A stretch of DNA of 64,000 nt from Deltaproteobacteria bacterium HGW-Deltaproteobacteria-8. Lineage in GTDB: Bacteria > Desulfobacterota > Desulfovibrionia > Desulfovibrionales > Desulfovibrionaceae. The stretch covers positions 62,001 through 126,000 of the forward strand of contig PHAR01000009.1 of NCBI GenBank assembly GCA_002840405.1, given 5' to 3'. The notes below the pieces were generated by a model. The model did no database searches. It was not told the DNA's origin and was given only the letters and a program-made list of their open reading frames with translations. Below are positions 29,975-38,465 of the stretch, piece by piece; within the stretch, counting starts at the first letter, position 1, and each line of letters opens with the position of its first letter. A program made the translations under genes and the position numbers.

Positions 29975-30670
29975 TCAGGACCTGTGGCGCTCAAAGCCGG
30001 GCACGCTCATGGCGTCCTCGGCCAGGTGCAGCAGCCAGGTGGCCAGGGTCACCAACGCCAGGTAGTACACGCCCAGCGTGCAGAAGACCTCGATGTTGCG
30101 CCAGGAGTTCTTGGCGATGGTGGTGGCCGTGCCCGTGAGTTCGTTCACGGTGATGATGGAGGCCAGCGACGAGTACTTGATGAGGTAGATGACCTCGTTG
30201 CCGCAGCCGGGCAGCGCCCGGCGGAAGGCCTGGGGCAGCACCACGCTCTGCACGGCCTGGCGGGTGGTCATGCCCAGCGCCAGGGCCGCGCGGATCTGCC
30301 CGCGCTTGATGGAGTTCAGGCCGCCCCGGATGTACTCGGACTGGTACGCCCCGCTGCACAGGCCAAAGGCCAGGATGGACGCCGGGATGGCGTCGAGCAC
30401 GATGCTGTGCCCGCCGATGCTGATATACGGCAGGGCGAAGTACCAGAAGAACACCTGCACCACCAGCGGCGTGCCGCGAAAGAGCGAGACATAGCCCTCG
30501 GTCAAGCGCCGCACGGGCCTGGGGCCGTACACGCGCAGCACCCCGGCCACCACGCCGATGAGCGCCCCCAGCAGCGCCGAGGGCACGATGACCACGATGC
30601 TGGTCCACAGGCCGTCCATGAGGCCGGGCACCAGCTCGGCGCGCAGGAACTCGAAGTAGGTGCTGCTCAA
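29975..30670 (-). CDS. Polar amino acid ABC transporter, permease 2
   Basis: A 231-residue HisM/GlnP-type inner-membrane permease with about five helices and the EAA loop (ALALGMTTRQAVQSVVLPQAFRRALPG). The probable start is a TTG at 30670 that overlaps the ATPase stop (TTGA), with CGGAG nine bases upstream; a GTG three codons earlier is possible. The long reading frame that extends to 31312 is an antisense-type extension over the ATPase gene in another frame and is not used. It pairs with the other permease (31478-32188) to form a heterodimeric pore. Confidence 0.85.
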   Translation of the reverse strand: MSSTYFEFLRAELVPGLMDGLWTSIVVIVPSALLGALIGVVAGVLRVYGPRPVRRLTEGYVSLFRGTPLVVQVFFWYFALPYISIGGHSIVLDAIPASILAFGLCSGAYQSEYIRGGLNSIKRGQIRAALALGMTTRQAVQSVVLPQAFRRALPGCGNEVIYLIKYSSLASIITVNELTGTATTIAKNSWRNIEVFCTLGVYYLALVTLATWLLHLAEDAMSVPGFERHRS

Positions 30671-31473
30671 ACCCGGCACTCCGGGGCCAGGACCTCGGCC
30701 TCGCCGCCCTCGCCCGACAGCTCGCTGATCTTGGCGCAGAAGGCCAGGGTGCGCGAGCCGGAGTCGCGGCGCAGGAGCTCGGCCGGGGAGCCGGACTCGA
30801 TGACGCGGCCCTTCTCCATGAACAAAAACTCGTCGGCCAGGCTGGCCGAGAAGCTGATCTGGTGCGTGGCCACGATCATGGTCATGCCGTTCTGGGCCAG
30901 GTCGCGGATCACGGCCAGGACCTCGCCGATGAGCTCGGGGTCCAGCGCGCTGGTGGGCTCGTCCAGCAGCATGACCTTGGGGTCCATGGCCAGGGCGCGG
31001 GCAATGGCCACGCGCTGCTTCTGCCCGCCGGAGAGGCTGGCCGGATACAGCGCTGCCTTGTCCTGCAGGCCCACGCGCGCCAGCTCGGCCAGGGCCAGCT
31101 CGCCCGCGTCGAGCTTGCTCATGCCCTTGACCTTCATCAGGGCCACGCGCACGTTCTCCAGCGCGCTCAGGTGGTCGAACAGATTGAAATCCTGAAAGAT
31201 CATGCCCACATTCTGGCGCAGGGTGCAGAGCTCGCGGCGGCTCTTGCCGTTCACCTCGCGGCCCTCCAGGAGGATCGTCCCGGAATCCGGCGGGATGAGA
31301 AAATTGAGGCACTGCAGAAGCGTGCTCTTGCCCGCGCCCGAGGGGCCGATGAGCACCTTCACGCAGCCCTTGGGCAACGACAGGCTCACGGCGTCAAGCA
31401 CGCGGTTGCCGCCCAGGGTCTTGCCCAGGGCGCGCGCTTCCAAAACAGGGGGAGTCTGGTTCTCGGCGGACAT
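30667..31473 (-). CDS. Polar amino acid ABC transporter, ATP-binding protein
   Basis: A 268-residue GlnQ/HisP-like ATPase. Walker A is GPSGAGKST, the signature is LSGGQKQRVAIARAL, Walker B is VMLLDEPTSALD, and the switch His is in VATHQ. The C-terminus (about 25 residues after SGSPAELL) is longer than usual and acidic. It energises the two permeases on either side. Its start lies only four bases before the stop-codon end of the first permease gene and its stop overlaps the start of the second, so the three are tightly coupled. Confidence 0.92.
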   Translation of the reverse strand: MSAENQTPPVLEARALGKTLGGNRVLDAVSLSLPKGCVKVLIGPSGAGKSTLLQCLNFLIPPDSGTILLEGREVNGKSRRELCTLRQNVGMIFQDFNLFDHLSALENVRVALMKVKGMSKLDAGELALAELARVGLQDKAALYPASLSGGQKQRVAIARALAMDPKVMLLDEPTSALDPELIGEVLAVIRDLAQNGMTMIVATHQISFSASLADEFLFMEKGRVIESGSPAELLRRDSGSRTLAFCAKISELSGEGGEAEVLAPECRV

Positions 31474-31477
31474 AACT

Positions 31478-32188
31478 CTACGCGGCTCCTTGGCGGGTGT
31501 AGCCCGCGATGCGCACCCTGCTCTCCAGGTGGTTCAGGGCTTTCACCCCCACCCAGGTCAGGACGAAAAAGATGATGCCCGCCAGAAAGGTCATGCTCAC
31601 CGGCTCATGCGTGGTGGAGGCGATGGAACGCATGCGCGCCATGATCTCGACAACGCCGATGGTGAAGGCCAGGGCCGAGTCCTTGAGCAGGATGGAGTAC
31701 TCGTTGCTCCAGGCCGGAATGGACAGGCGCAGGGCCTGGGGCAGGATGATCGAGCGGATGGCCTGGGGGTCGGTCAGGCCCAGGGCCCGGGCGGCCTTCA
31801 GCTGGCCCGCCGGGAGGGACTGGATGGCGCCCCGGAAGATCTGCGACTGATACGCGCTGCTGGTCAGGCCCAGCACCAGCACGGCGGCCACGAAGGGGCT
31901 GTCGAGCCCGAGGCCCGAGAACAGGGGCAGGGCCGAGATCCAGGACAAGAGGCCGAAATAGAAGATGTACATCTGCACCAGGATGGGGATGCCCCGGAAC
32001 AGCCAGACATAGGTGCCCACGGCCCGGCGCACTGGCCAGGGGCCGTAGACCTGCAGCACGGCCAGGGGCACGCCCAGGGCCAGCCCCAGGAGCATGGCGC
32101 CCACGATGAGGCCCACTGTCCAGACAACGCCGCCCAACATGTAGGGCAGGGCCTCGCGGGCGGCGTTATAGGCGACGGTGAAATCCAT
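31478..32188 (-). CDS. Polar amino acid ABC transporter, permease 1
   Basis: A 236-residue permease of the HisQ/GlnP type with an N-terminal TM domain (YMLGGVVWTVGLIVGAMLLG) and the EAA loop ARALGLTDPQAIRSIILPQALRLSIPAW. It is the first of three transport genes after the binding-protein gene and is separated from it by a stem-loop that may reduce downstream expression. Confidence 0.9.
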   Translation of the reverse strand: MDFTVAYNAAREALPYMLGGVVWTVGLIVGAMLLGLALGVPLAVLQVYGPWPVRRAVGTYVWLFRGIPILVQMYIFYFGLLSWISALPLFSGLGLDSPFVAAVLVLGLTSSAYQSQIFRGAIQSLPAGQLKAARALGLTDPQAIRSIILPQALRLSIPAWSNEYSILLKDSALAFTIGVVEIMARMRSIASTTHEPVSMTFLAGIIFFVLTWVGVKALNHLESRVRIAGYTRQGAA

Positions 32189-32226
32189 GGAGTCCTTCTT
32201 TCAAAAATGGACCAGGGCTGGAAACG

Positions 32227-32264
32227 ACCGAAAGGCCCCGGCGCTTGTCCCGGAGCCTTTCGGT
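32227..32264 (-). terminator. Stem-loop between binding protein and permease genes (attenuator)
   Basis: ACCGAAAGGC (32227-32236) pairs with GCCTTTCGGT (32255-32264), with four more inner pairs. Its position after the binding-protein gene and before the permease fits the usual partial terminator that keeps the binding protein more abundant. The U-tract on the minus strand is poor (CGTTTC). Confidence 0.6.
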
Positions 32265-32286
32265 TTGTTTCCCAAAGGCTTAAGAG

Positions 32287-33087
32287 CTAGTCGATGTCGT
32301 ACTTCTTCTTCAGCTCGGTCCAGTAGGGATCGGCCATGAGCAGCTTCAGGCCCTCGTTGAGCTTCTTCAAGAGCTCGGCGTCGTCCTTGCGCACGGCGTA
32401 GCCGTAGTTCTCCGGGGCGGCGTCAAAGGTGCCGGCGACCTTCATCTTGGCGTCCTTCTTCAGGACTTCCTTGGCGATGGTGCTGTCCATGCCCGAGCCG
32501 TCGATGCGGCCGATGGGCAGGTCCTGCATGGACAGGTCGGTGGAGTCATACTGCACGAGCTTGAACTTCATGCCCGGCTTCTTGGACAGGTCTTCCAGGT
32601 ACTTGGCGGTGACGGTGCCGCGCTGCACGCCGAGCTTCTTGTTCGTGGTCAGCAGCTGCTCCAGGGTGGCCTTGTTGTCGGCCTTGACCACCAGGACCTG
32701 GGTGACCTTGTAGTAGGGGTCGGTGAAGCTGACGCGCTGGGCGCGCTCAGCCGTGGCGCTCATGCCGGAGGCGATCATGTCGATCTTCTTGGCCTCCAGG
32801 GCGGGGATGATGGCCGACCACTCGACGGGCTGGTGCTGGACCTTGAAGCCCATCTTCTTGCCGATCCACTCCACGGCCTCGACGTCGAAGCCCACGGTCT
32901 TGCCCTCTTTGTTCACAAAGGCGTAGGGCGGGAAGCCGCCGCCGTCGATGCCGTTGATGAGGACTTTCTCCTCGGCGGCCGCGGCGGGCTTCTCGGCGGC
33001 CTTCTCGGGCGCCTTTTCGGGAGCTTTCTGGCAGCCCACAAGGGCCAGGCCCAGAACCAGGGCGGCGACAAACAGAAGACGTTTCAT
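32287..33087 (-). CDS. Polar amino acid ABC transporter, substrate-binding lipoprotein
   Basis: A 266-residue family 3 solute-binding protein. The signal peptide ends with lipobox LALVGC, so the protein is membrane-tethered even though the host is Gram-negative. An Ala/Glu/Lys/Pro linker (KAPEKAPEKAAEKPAAAAEE) precedes the domain. The family signature is GFDVEAVEWIGKKMGFK, and the domain has the usual length. The ligand-binding Arg and Asp positions (AERAQRVSFTDPYY) suit a polar amino acid; the exact one is unknown. AAAGGGG lies before the ATG. It leads the block permease-ATPase-permease-FAD oxidase-aminotransferase. Confidence 0.9.
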   Translation of the reverse strand: MKRLLFVAALVLGLALVGCQKAPEKAPEKAAEKPAAAAEEKVLINGIDGGGFPPYAFVNKEGKTVGFDVEAVEWIGKKMGFKVQHQPVEWSAIIPALEAKKIDMIASGMSATAERAQRVSFTDPYYKVTQVLVVKADNKATLEQLLTTNKKLGVQRGTVTAKYLEDLSKKPGMKFKLVQYDSTDLSMQDLPIGRIDGSGMDSTIAKEVLKKDAKMKVAGTFDAAPENYGYAVRKDDAELLKKLNEGLKLLMADPYWTELKKKYDID

Positions 33088-33270
33088 GCTGGGTCCCCTT
33101 TCTTTCATAAGACACTGTGGTTTCAAATTTCCCCGGAGCGCGCTCCGCCTCCGAGACGGCCAATTCGTACCCTGGCGCTTAACAGACTGCGCCCCCGCAG
33201 GCAAGAACCGGCAGGGGCGCATTCAGGTCCGGCTGCTTCGGGCCGGACGCGGGTCCGCCCGGCCCCTGGG

Positions 33271-33304
33271 CCAGGCCCCGACCTGTCTCACGGTCGGGGC
33301 CTGG
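33271..33304 (-). terminator. Strong GC hairpin after the DASS transporter gene
   Basis: A 13-bp perfect stem (CCAGGCCCCGACC at 33271-33283 with its complement at 33292-33304) lies 20 bases downstream of the DASS stop codon on the minus strand. There is no T-run, so it may need Rho or act as an RNA-stabilising end. Confidence 0.6.
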
Positions 33305-33324
33305 ACGCCAGAAGCGGCGCAGTT

Positions 33325-34680
33325 CTACTTCTTCGGGATGGCCCAGTCAGGCAGCACGTTCAGGTCGATGCCCAGCACGATGGGCGCCAGGTAATAGACG
33401 ATGAGCGTGATCTGGAAGATGCCCAAAATATTGAGCCACCAGCCGGTCTTGGCCATTTGTCGTATGGTCACCGCGCCGGAGCCGAAGACAACGGCGTTGG
33501 GCGGCGTGGCCACAGGAAGCATGAAGGCGTAGGAGCAGGCGATACACGCGGCCATGATGGGGCCGAAGGGGTGGATGCCCATGCCCACCGCGATGGCGCC
33601 CATGATCGGGATCATCAGCGTGGCCACGGCGGTGTTGGAAGTCACTTCCGTCAGGAAGATGTTCAGGGTGACGATGGCGCCCAGGATGATGATGACGGGC
33701 AGACCATTCAGGTCGGTCAGGCCACTGGCGATGAACTTGGTCAGGCCGGTGTTCTGGAAGGCGTCGGCCAGGGCCAGGCCGCCGCCGAACAGCAGGATGA
33801 CGTCCCAGGGAATCTTCACGGCGGTCTTCCAGTCAAGCAGGAACACGCCCTTCTTGAGGTCCGAGGGGATGAGGAACAGGATCAGGGCCGCGGTCACGGC
33901 CACGGTGGCGTCGGACACGCCCTTGAACAGGGGGATCTTCACCAGGCCCATGACGATCCAGGTCACGGCTGCGGCGAAGAAGACCAGGGCGATGAGCTTT
34001 TCCTCACGCTTCATGGGGCCAAGCTTCTCGATCTCGGAGCGCACGAGCTCCTCGCCCTTGCCCATGAGGATGTCGCCGTGCACGGGGAAGAGGATCTTGG
34101 TGACGAGCACCCAAGCCATGATCAGGAAGGTGGCGGCCAGGGGCACGCCGATGAGCATCCACTGGGCGAAGTTGATGGTCTGGCCGTACATCTTGTCCAG
34201 CTGGGCCACCATGATGACGTTGGGCGGGGTGCCGATCAAGGTGGCGATGCCGCCGATGGACGCGGCGTAGGCCAGCGAGAGCATGAGCCCGATGGCGAAC
34301 GGGTTCTTGCTGTGGTCATGGTTGCCGGTGATGTCGGCGCAGGCGTTGATGATGGCCATGCCGATGGGCATCATCATGACCGTGGTGGCCGTGTTGGACA
34401 CCCACATGGACAGAATGAACAGGTAGATCAGGTGGTTGGAGTACGCTGGCGTGACCTTCGATGTCGGCAGGATCTGCAACAGCGGAAAGAGTACGATGGG
34501 GATGAGCGAGGTGGCCGGGATGGGGATGGCCTCGGTTATCCACCAGATGGCCATGAGCGCGGTCACCGCGCCGCAGTACAGGGCCGGCTGCGTCAGGTTC
34601 GCCGGCAGCGGCAGGAAGCAGATAATGAGGAACACCAGCGGTCCCAGGAATAATCCGTACAGTTTCAACTTGTCTTGCAT
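33325..34680 (-). CDS. DASS-family anion/dicarboxylate:sodium symporter with apparent internal deletion
   Basis: A 451-residue membrane protein of the divalent anion:Na+ symporter family (SLC13/VcINDY type). Both Ser-Asn-Thr substrate motifs are present (S95-N96-T97 in MWVSNTATT, and TSNTAVATLM near residue 370), as are the GTPPNV and TPPNAVVFGSG sodium-site loops. The segment HLIYLFILSMWVSNTA joins two regions that in typical members are separated by about 45-50 residues (the GG-x-x-LA...LHRRIAL stretch, including a helix and part of the first re-entrant hairpin region). The first SNT therefore falls at residue 96 instead of about 150. Substrate could be sulfate, succinate or similar; whether it still transports is open. 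Confidence 0.85.
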   Translation of the reverse strand: MQDKLKLYGLFLGPLVFLIICFLPLPANLTQPALYCGAVTALMAIWWITEAIPIPATSLIPIVLFPLLQILPTSKVTPAYSNHLIYLFILSMWVSNTATTVMMMPIGMAIINACADITGNHDHSKNPFAIGLMLSLAYAASIGGIATLIGTPPNVIMVAQLDKMYGQTINFAQWMLIGVPLAATFLIMAWVLVTKILFPVHGDILMGKGEELVRSEIEKLGPMKREEKLIALVFFAAAVTWIVMGLVKIPLFKGVSDATVAVTAALILFLIPSDLKKGVFLLDWKTAVKIPWDVILLFGGGLALADAFQNTGLTKFIASGLTDLNGLPVIIILGAIVTLNIFLTEVTSNTAVATLMIPIMGAIAVGMGIHPFGPIMAACIACSYAFMLPVATPPNAVVFGSGAVTIRQMAKTGWWLNILGIFQITLIVYYLAPIVLGIDLNVLPDWAIPKK

Positions 34681-35577
34681 GTCCCCTCCACGAGCGTTGC
34701 AGGTTCGTGGCTGGCGGCATCAGCCGCAGCCACATCAAGCGGTTGCCTCATCCCCTCAATCTTTCTCAAACCGCCGCCCGTCTAGGCCGTGCCGACGCAA
34801 CCGCCCCGTTGGGGGCGGTCAGCCAGGGCATGAGGGTCATGCTCCTGCAGGAAAGCATGACCGTGATGCCCCTTGCCCCCCACCTGTCCGAACCGACCAC
34901 CCGGCAGTGGCTGCGGGCAAGGACAATGGTGGTGGAGGCGCCTTCCGAAGGCCTCATCCAGACAGCGAAGCCCCCCACGCCGGACGCAAAAAAACACCCC
35001 CACACGCAGGGCCAGGGAGGGTCTGCATGTGTAGGTGTATGCACAATGGTCTGCCCACGTTCATGTCGGCTTCCATCCAGCGAAGAGGATTGCGGCTGTC
35101 TTTATCCGGGATGCGGACTTTGGGCAAGCCCCCCTGCCCCCCCTCGCAGCTGTCTTTCGCGCCTGCCCGGCAGTCGGAACCGTTGCCCGGCGCACCCCGA
35201 AAAAGGTTGGTGACAGGGCTTTACGCCTGCGATTCCAGGGACTTTCTGACGCTTGCCCACAAATGGGTCGGTCTATTCCGCCAGGCGGCTTTGCAAACAC
35301 AACTCCCAACGAGTGGAGCGTCCCGGCCGCTGCTGTTTCTTCAAATCAGGAGCGGGGAGGCTTCCTGGCGCTTGGGCTCAGGCTGGTCCAATTCTTCCAG
35401 GCCGCTTCAATTTACGTAATGCAACCCACCTAAAAGTCCCTGCCACAGGCTAGACCCACGGGCAAAGAAGCGATAAGTGATGAAAAATTTTCATGGCGTT
35501 GGGACTCCTTTCACGGACCGGCGCAGTGCTGTCCACAGGGGCCTCCCTCGGCCCCGGCGAACGCACACAAGGAGCAC
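34681..35577. other. 897-bp intergenic region with no convincing gene
   Basis: Between the divergent DASS transporter and the c-di-GMP protein there is almost 900 bp without a frame that has both a ribosome binding site and plausible composition. The frames present (for example 34707-35213 plus, 34766-35044 minus) are rich in Pro, Arg, Cys and Ser and resemble no family I know. At 35480-35494 there is an AT-rich inverted repeat (ATGAAAA and TTTTCAT around one base), about 85 bases upstream of the next gene, which may be an operator. The region could hold a decayed gene. Confidence 0.45.
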
Positions 35578-37995
35578 ATGAAATCTTTTTTCTCCTGGTC
35601 TATCCGCACGCACCTGCTCCTGCTTGTGCTCGCCGCCACCATTCCGGCCCTGGCCCTTGTCTGGTGGAGCGGCCAGGAATTGCAGCAGGCGGCGGTGGAG
35701 AAGACCCAGGAGGCCACCAAGCGGCTGGTCCAGGGCATGGCCGACGACCTGGACCAGGTGGAGGAGAACGCCCGCGTGCTCCTGACCACCCTCTCCAATG
35801 TGCCGACCATCAAGCACATGGACCAAAAGGGCTCGACCCTGCTCTTGACCAAGCTGCACAAGCTGCACCCCCGCTACGCCAACCTCTCCCTCATCGACCT
35901 GAACGCCCACGTGCACGCCCTGTCCGTCCCTTTCAGCGGCGTGGTGGATGTGTCCAAGCGCAAGTATTTCAAGGATGTCCTGCGCACGCGCGAGTTTTCT
36001 GTCGGTGAGTACGCCATCAGCTACACGGCCAAGCGCCCGGTGCTGCACTTCGCGCAACCCGTGTTCGGGGACAATGGCGCGCTGACGGGCGTGCTCGGAG
36101 CCACCTTCGACCTCTCGTCCCTGTCCCAGGCCTTCGACGCCGCAGGCCTGCCCGCAGGCTCGGCCATGGCCCTGTCCGACTCGCGCGGGGTGCGCCTGTT
36201 CCGCTACCCCGACCCCACCAGGTGGATGGGCCAGCAGGAGTCCATCGGCCTCTGGGAGAGTCTGACCAGCCTGGGCGAGGAAGGCCTCACCGTGGCCGAG
36301 GGCTCCGATGGGGTGCGCAGGCTCTACGCCATGAAGCGCCTGCGGCGGCACAAGGACGACCCCTCGTTCCTGCTGGCCCGCGTCGGCATCCCCGAAGACA
36401 AGGCTCTGGGCGAGGCGCGCAGCATCCAGCTACGCAACATCACCCTCACCTGCGCGGTGGGCCTGCTGACTGCGGCGCTGGCCTGGGTGCTCGGACACTT
36501 CATCATCATGCGCCGCATGCACCTGCTCATGAACACGGCCAAGCGCCTGGGCCAGGGAGACCTCTCCGCGCGCAGCGGCCTGGGGCACCAGGAAGGCGAG
36601 CTCGGCATGCTGGCCGAGGCCTTCGACAACATGGCCCTGGCCATGGACGTGCGCGAGGCCGAACGCGTGGAGTTCGAGCAGAAGCTGCGGCACCAGGCCC
36701 TCTACGACCACCTGACCGGCCTGGCCAACCGCTCCCTGGCCGTGGACCGCATCCAGCAGGCCCTGGAGCGCTTCAAGCGGCGCGACGACATCTTCTACGC
36801 CGTGGTGGCCATGGACCTGGACCGCTTCAAGGTCATCAACGACAGCCTCGGCCACGCCTTTGGCGACAAGGTTCTGGAAGCCGTGGCACGGCGCATCGTG
36901 AACACCCTGCGGGGCCTGGACACCGTGGCCCGCTTCGGCGGCAACGAGTTCATCCTGCTCCTGGAGGAGCTGGCCACCCCGGGCGAGGCCATCCGCATCA
37001 TCAAGCGCCTGCGCCAGGCCATCATGGAGCCCATCGAGATCGAGGGGCGCGAGGTGCAGACCTCGGCCAGCTTCGGCATCGTGCTCTCTCCCAACACCTT
37101 TGAGCGCGCCGAGGACCTCCTCCAGAGCACGGCCATCGCCCTGCACGTGGTCAAGGCCAGCGGCCGGGGCCGGTTCAAGGTCTTCACCCCGCGCATGCTG
37201 GAGCACGCCCAGGAGCGCATGACCCTGGAGCAGGAGATGCGCCAGGCCCTGGAGCGCCACGAGTTCGTGGTGCACTACCAGCCCATCTGGGACCTCGCGA
37301 GCACGGACATGGTCGGCTTCGAGGCCCTGGTGCGCTGGCAGCACCCCGAACGCGGGCTGGTGGGGCCAGGCTCCTTCATCACCCTGGCCGAGGAGACCGG
37401 CATCATCCTCGACCTGGGGCGGCATGTGCTTGAGCGCGCCTGCCAGGACCTGGCCACCTGGCGCGCAAACGACCCCTCCGCGCGCAGGCTGACCATGGCC
37501 GTGAACCTGTCCAACAAGCAGTTCATGCAGTTCTCGCTCGTGGAGCAGGTGGCAGGCATCCTGGAGTCCACGGGCCTGCCGGCCGACCGGCTCAAGCTTG
37601 AGATCACCGAGTCAAACATCATGGTCAACGCCGAGAGCGCCCTGGTCATGCTCCATAGGCTGAAGGACCTGGGCGTGCAGATCAGCATCGACGACTTCGG
37701 CACCGGCTACTCGTCCCTGTCCTATCTGCAGCGCTTCCCGGTGGACACGCTGAAGGTGGACCGCAGCTTCGTCAGCCGCCTGGGGCTGGACCCGGAAAAC
37801 CACGAGATCGTTCGCGCCATCGTGGCCCTGGCCCACAGCCTGGGCCTCAACGTGGTGGCCGAGGGCGTGGAGGAGAACGGACAGGCCGTGATGCTGCACA
37901 AGCTCGGCTGCGAGTGCGTGCAGGGCTTCTTCTTCTCCAGACCCCTTGAGCACGCCCACGCGGAGGAAGCCATAGGGCGCATGCCCGAGCGGTAA
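35578..37995 (+). CDS. Cache-HAMP-GGDEF-EAL protein, c-di-GMP phosphodiesterase with degenerate GGDEF
   Basis: An 805-residue inner-membrane signalling protein: TM1 (about 10-30), a periplasmic dCache sensor (about 35-280), TM2 (about 286-306), HAMP (to about 360), GGDEF (about 375-535) and EAL (about 550-800). The GGDEF active-site motif reads RFGGNEF, with Asn456 in place of the Asp/Glu needed for cyclisation, so cyclase activity is doubtful. The EAL domain looks catalytic: EAL at 582-584 (GFEALVRWQHP), LEITESNIM and IDDFGTGYSSL. It should break down cyclic-di-GMP in response to a small periplasmic ligand, and the GGDEF could be a GTP sensor. AAGGAG lies just before the ATG. Confidence 0.9.
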   Translation: MKSFFSWSIRTHLLLLVLAATIPALALVWWSGQELQQAAVEKTQEATKRLVQGMADDLDQVEENARVLLTTLSNVPTIKHMDQKGSTLLLTKLHKLHPRYANLSLIDLNAHVHALSVPFSGVVDVSKRKYFKDVLRTREFSVGEYAISYTAKRPVLHFAQPVFGDNGALTGVLGATFDLSSLSQAFDAAGLPAGSAMALSDSRGVRLFRYPDPTRWMGQQESIGLWESLTSLGEEGLTVAEGSDGVRRLYAMKRLRRHKDDPSFLLARVGIPEDKALGEARSIQLRNITLTCAVGLLTAALAWVLGHFIIMRRMHLLMNTAKRLGQGDLSARSGLGHQEGELGMLAEAFDNMALAMDVREAERVEFEQKLRHQALYDHLTGLANRSLAVDRIQQALERFKRRDDIFYAVVAMDLDRFKVINDSLGHAFGDKVLEAVARRIVNTLRGLDTVARFGGNEFILLLEELATPGEAIRIIKRLRQAIMEPIEIEGREVQTSASFGIVLSPNTFERAEDLLQSTAIALHVVKASGRGRFKVFTPRMLEHAQERMTLEQEMRQALERHEFVVHYQPIWDLASTDMVGFEALVRWQHPERGLVGPGSFITLAEETGIILDLGRHVLERACQDLATWRANDPSARRLTMAVNLSNKQFMQFSLVEQVAGILESTGLPADRLKLEITESNIMVNAESALVMLHRLKDLGVQISIDDFGTGYSSLSYLQRFPVDTLKVDRSFVSRLGLDPENHEIVRAIVALAHSLGLNVVAEGVEENGQAVMLHKLGCECVQGFFFSRPLEHAHAEEAIGRMPER

Positions 37996-38038
37996 CAAGC
38001 CTGCCCGCCCCAAGCATCCAAGTCCAACCGGGAGAGGC

Positions 38039-38365
38039 ATGAACGGAAACTTGCACCAGCGCTTCATCAATTCACAGCTGAACCTGACCGAGCATCTGGC
38101 TGCGGCGCGCTCCATCCTGGCCAACGAGCGCACCTTCCTGGCCTACCAGCGCACGGCCCTGACCGAACTGGCCGTGGCAGCCACCTTCATCCACTTCTTC
38201 GACCACCCGGCGCTGACGGTCATCGGCTGGATCCTGGTGCCCGCCTCGGTGCTGACCATCGCCATTGGGCTGCACCGCTTCCGGCGCATGCACAGGCTCA
38301 TCCATCTGCTCGAAACCCACGCCAATCAGCCTTCGACACCAGAACAGCCTCCCACCACTGAATGA
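38039..38365 (+). CDS. DUF202 inner-membrane protein
   Basis: A 108-residue protein with the DUF202 signature LANERTFLAYQRTAL and two membrane helices (about 46-62 and 66-84). DUF202 proteins such as YidH and YidG are small inner-membrane proteins of unknown function. The start lies 44 bases after the EAL protein, and GGGAGAGGC precedes it, so it may share the transcript. A strong terminator follows. Confidence 0.85.
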   Translation: MNGNLHQRFINSQLNLTEHLAAARSILANERTFLAYQRTALTELAVAATFIHFFDHPALTVIGWILVPASVLTIAIGLHRFRRMHRLIHLLETHANQPSTPEQPPTTE

Positions 38366-38369
38366 GAAA

Positions 38370-38401
38370 AGCCCCCCGGCATCCGCCAGGGGGCTTTTTT
38401 T
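38370..38401 (+). terminator. Rho-independent terminator
   Basis: A stem of AGCCCCCCGGC (38370-38380) with GCCAGGGGGCT (38385-38395), one mismatch, is followed by seven T residues. Confidence 0.87.
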
Positions 38402-38465
38402 GCATCGCCGGGCTGCGCCGGGACGGCCCCGGCCATGGCCAGCACGCAGCAAGGCAGCCTAGCGG

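Noticed and set aside
29975-31312. 445-residue reading of the second permease extended over the ATPase gene
   Set aside because: Only the last 231 residues look like a permease; the upstream part is out of frame with and overlaps the ABC ATPase, so the TTG at 30670 is used.
34707-35213. 168-codon plus-strand frame in the gap before the c-di-GMP gene
   Set aside because: Pro/Arg/Cys/Ser-rich sequence without a ribosome binding site or known family; more likely non-coding or decayed.
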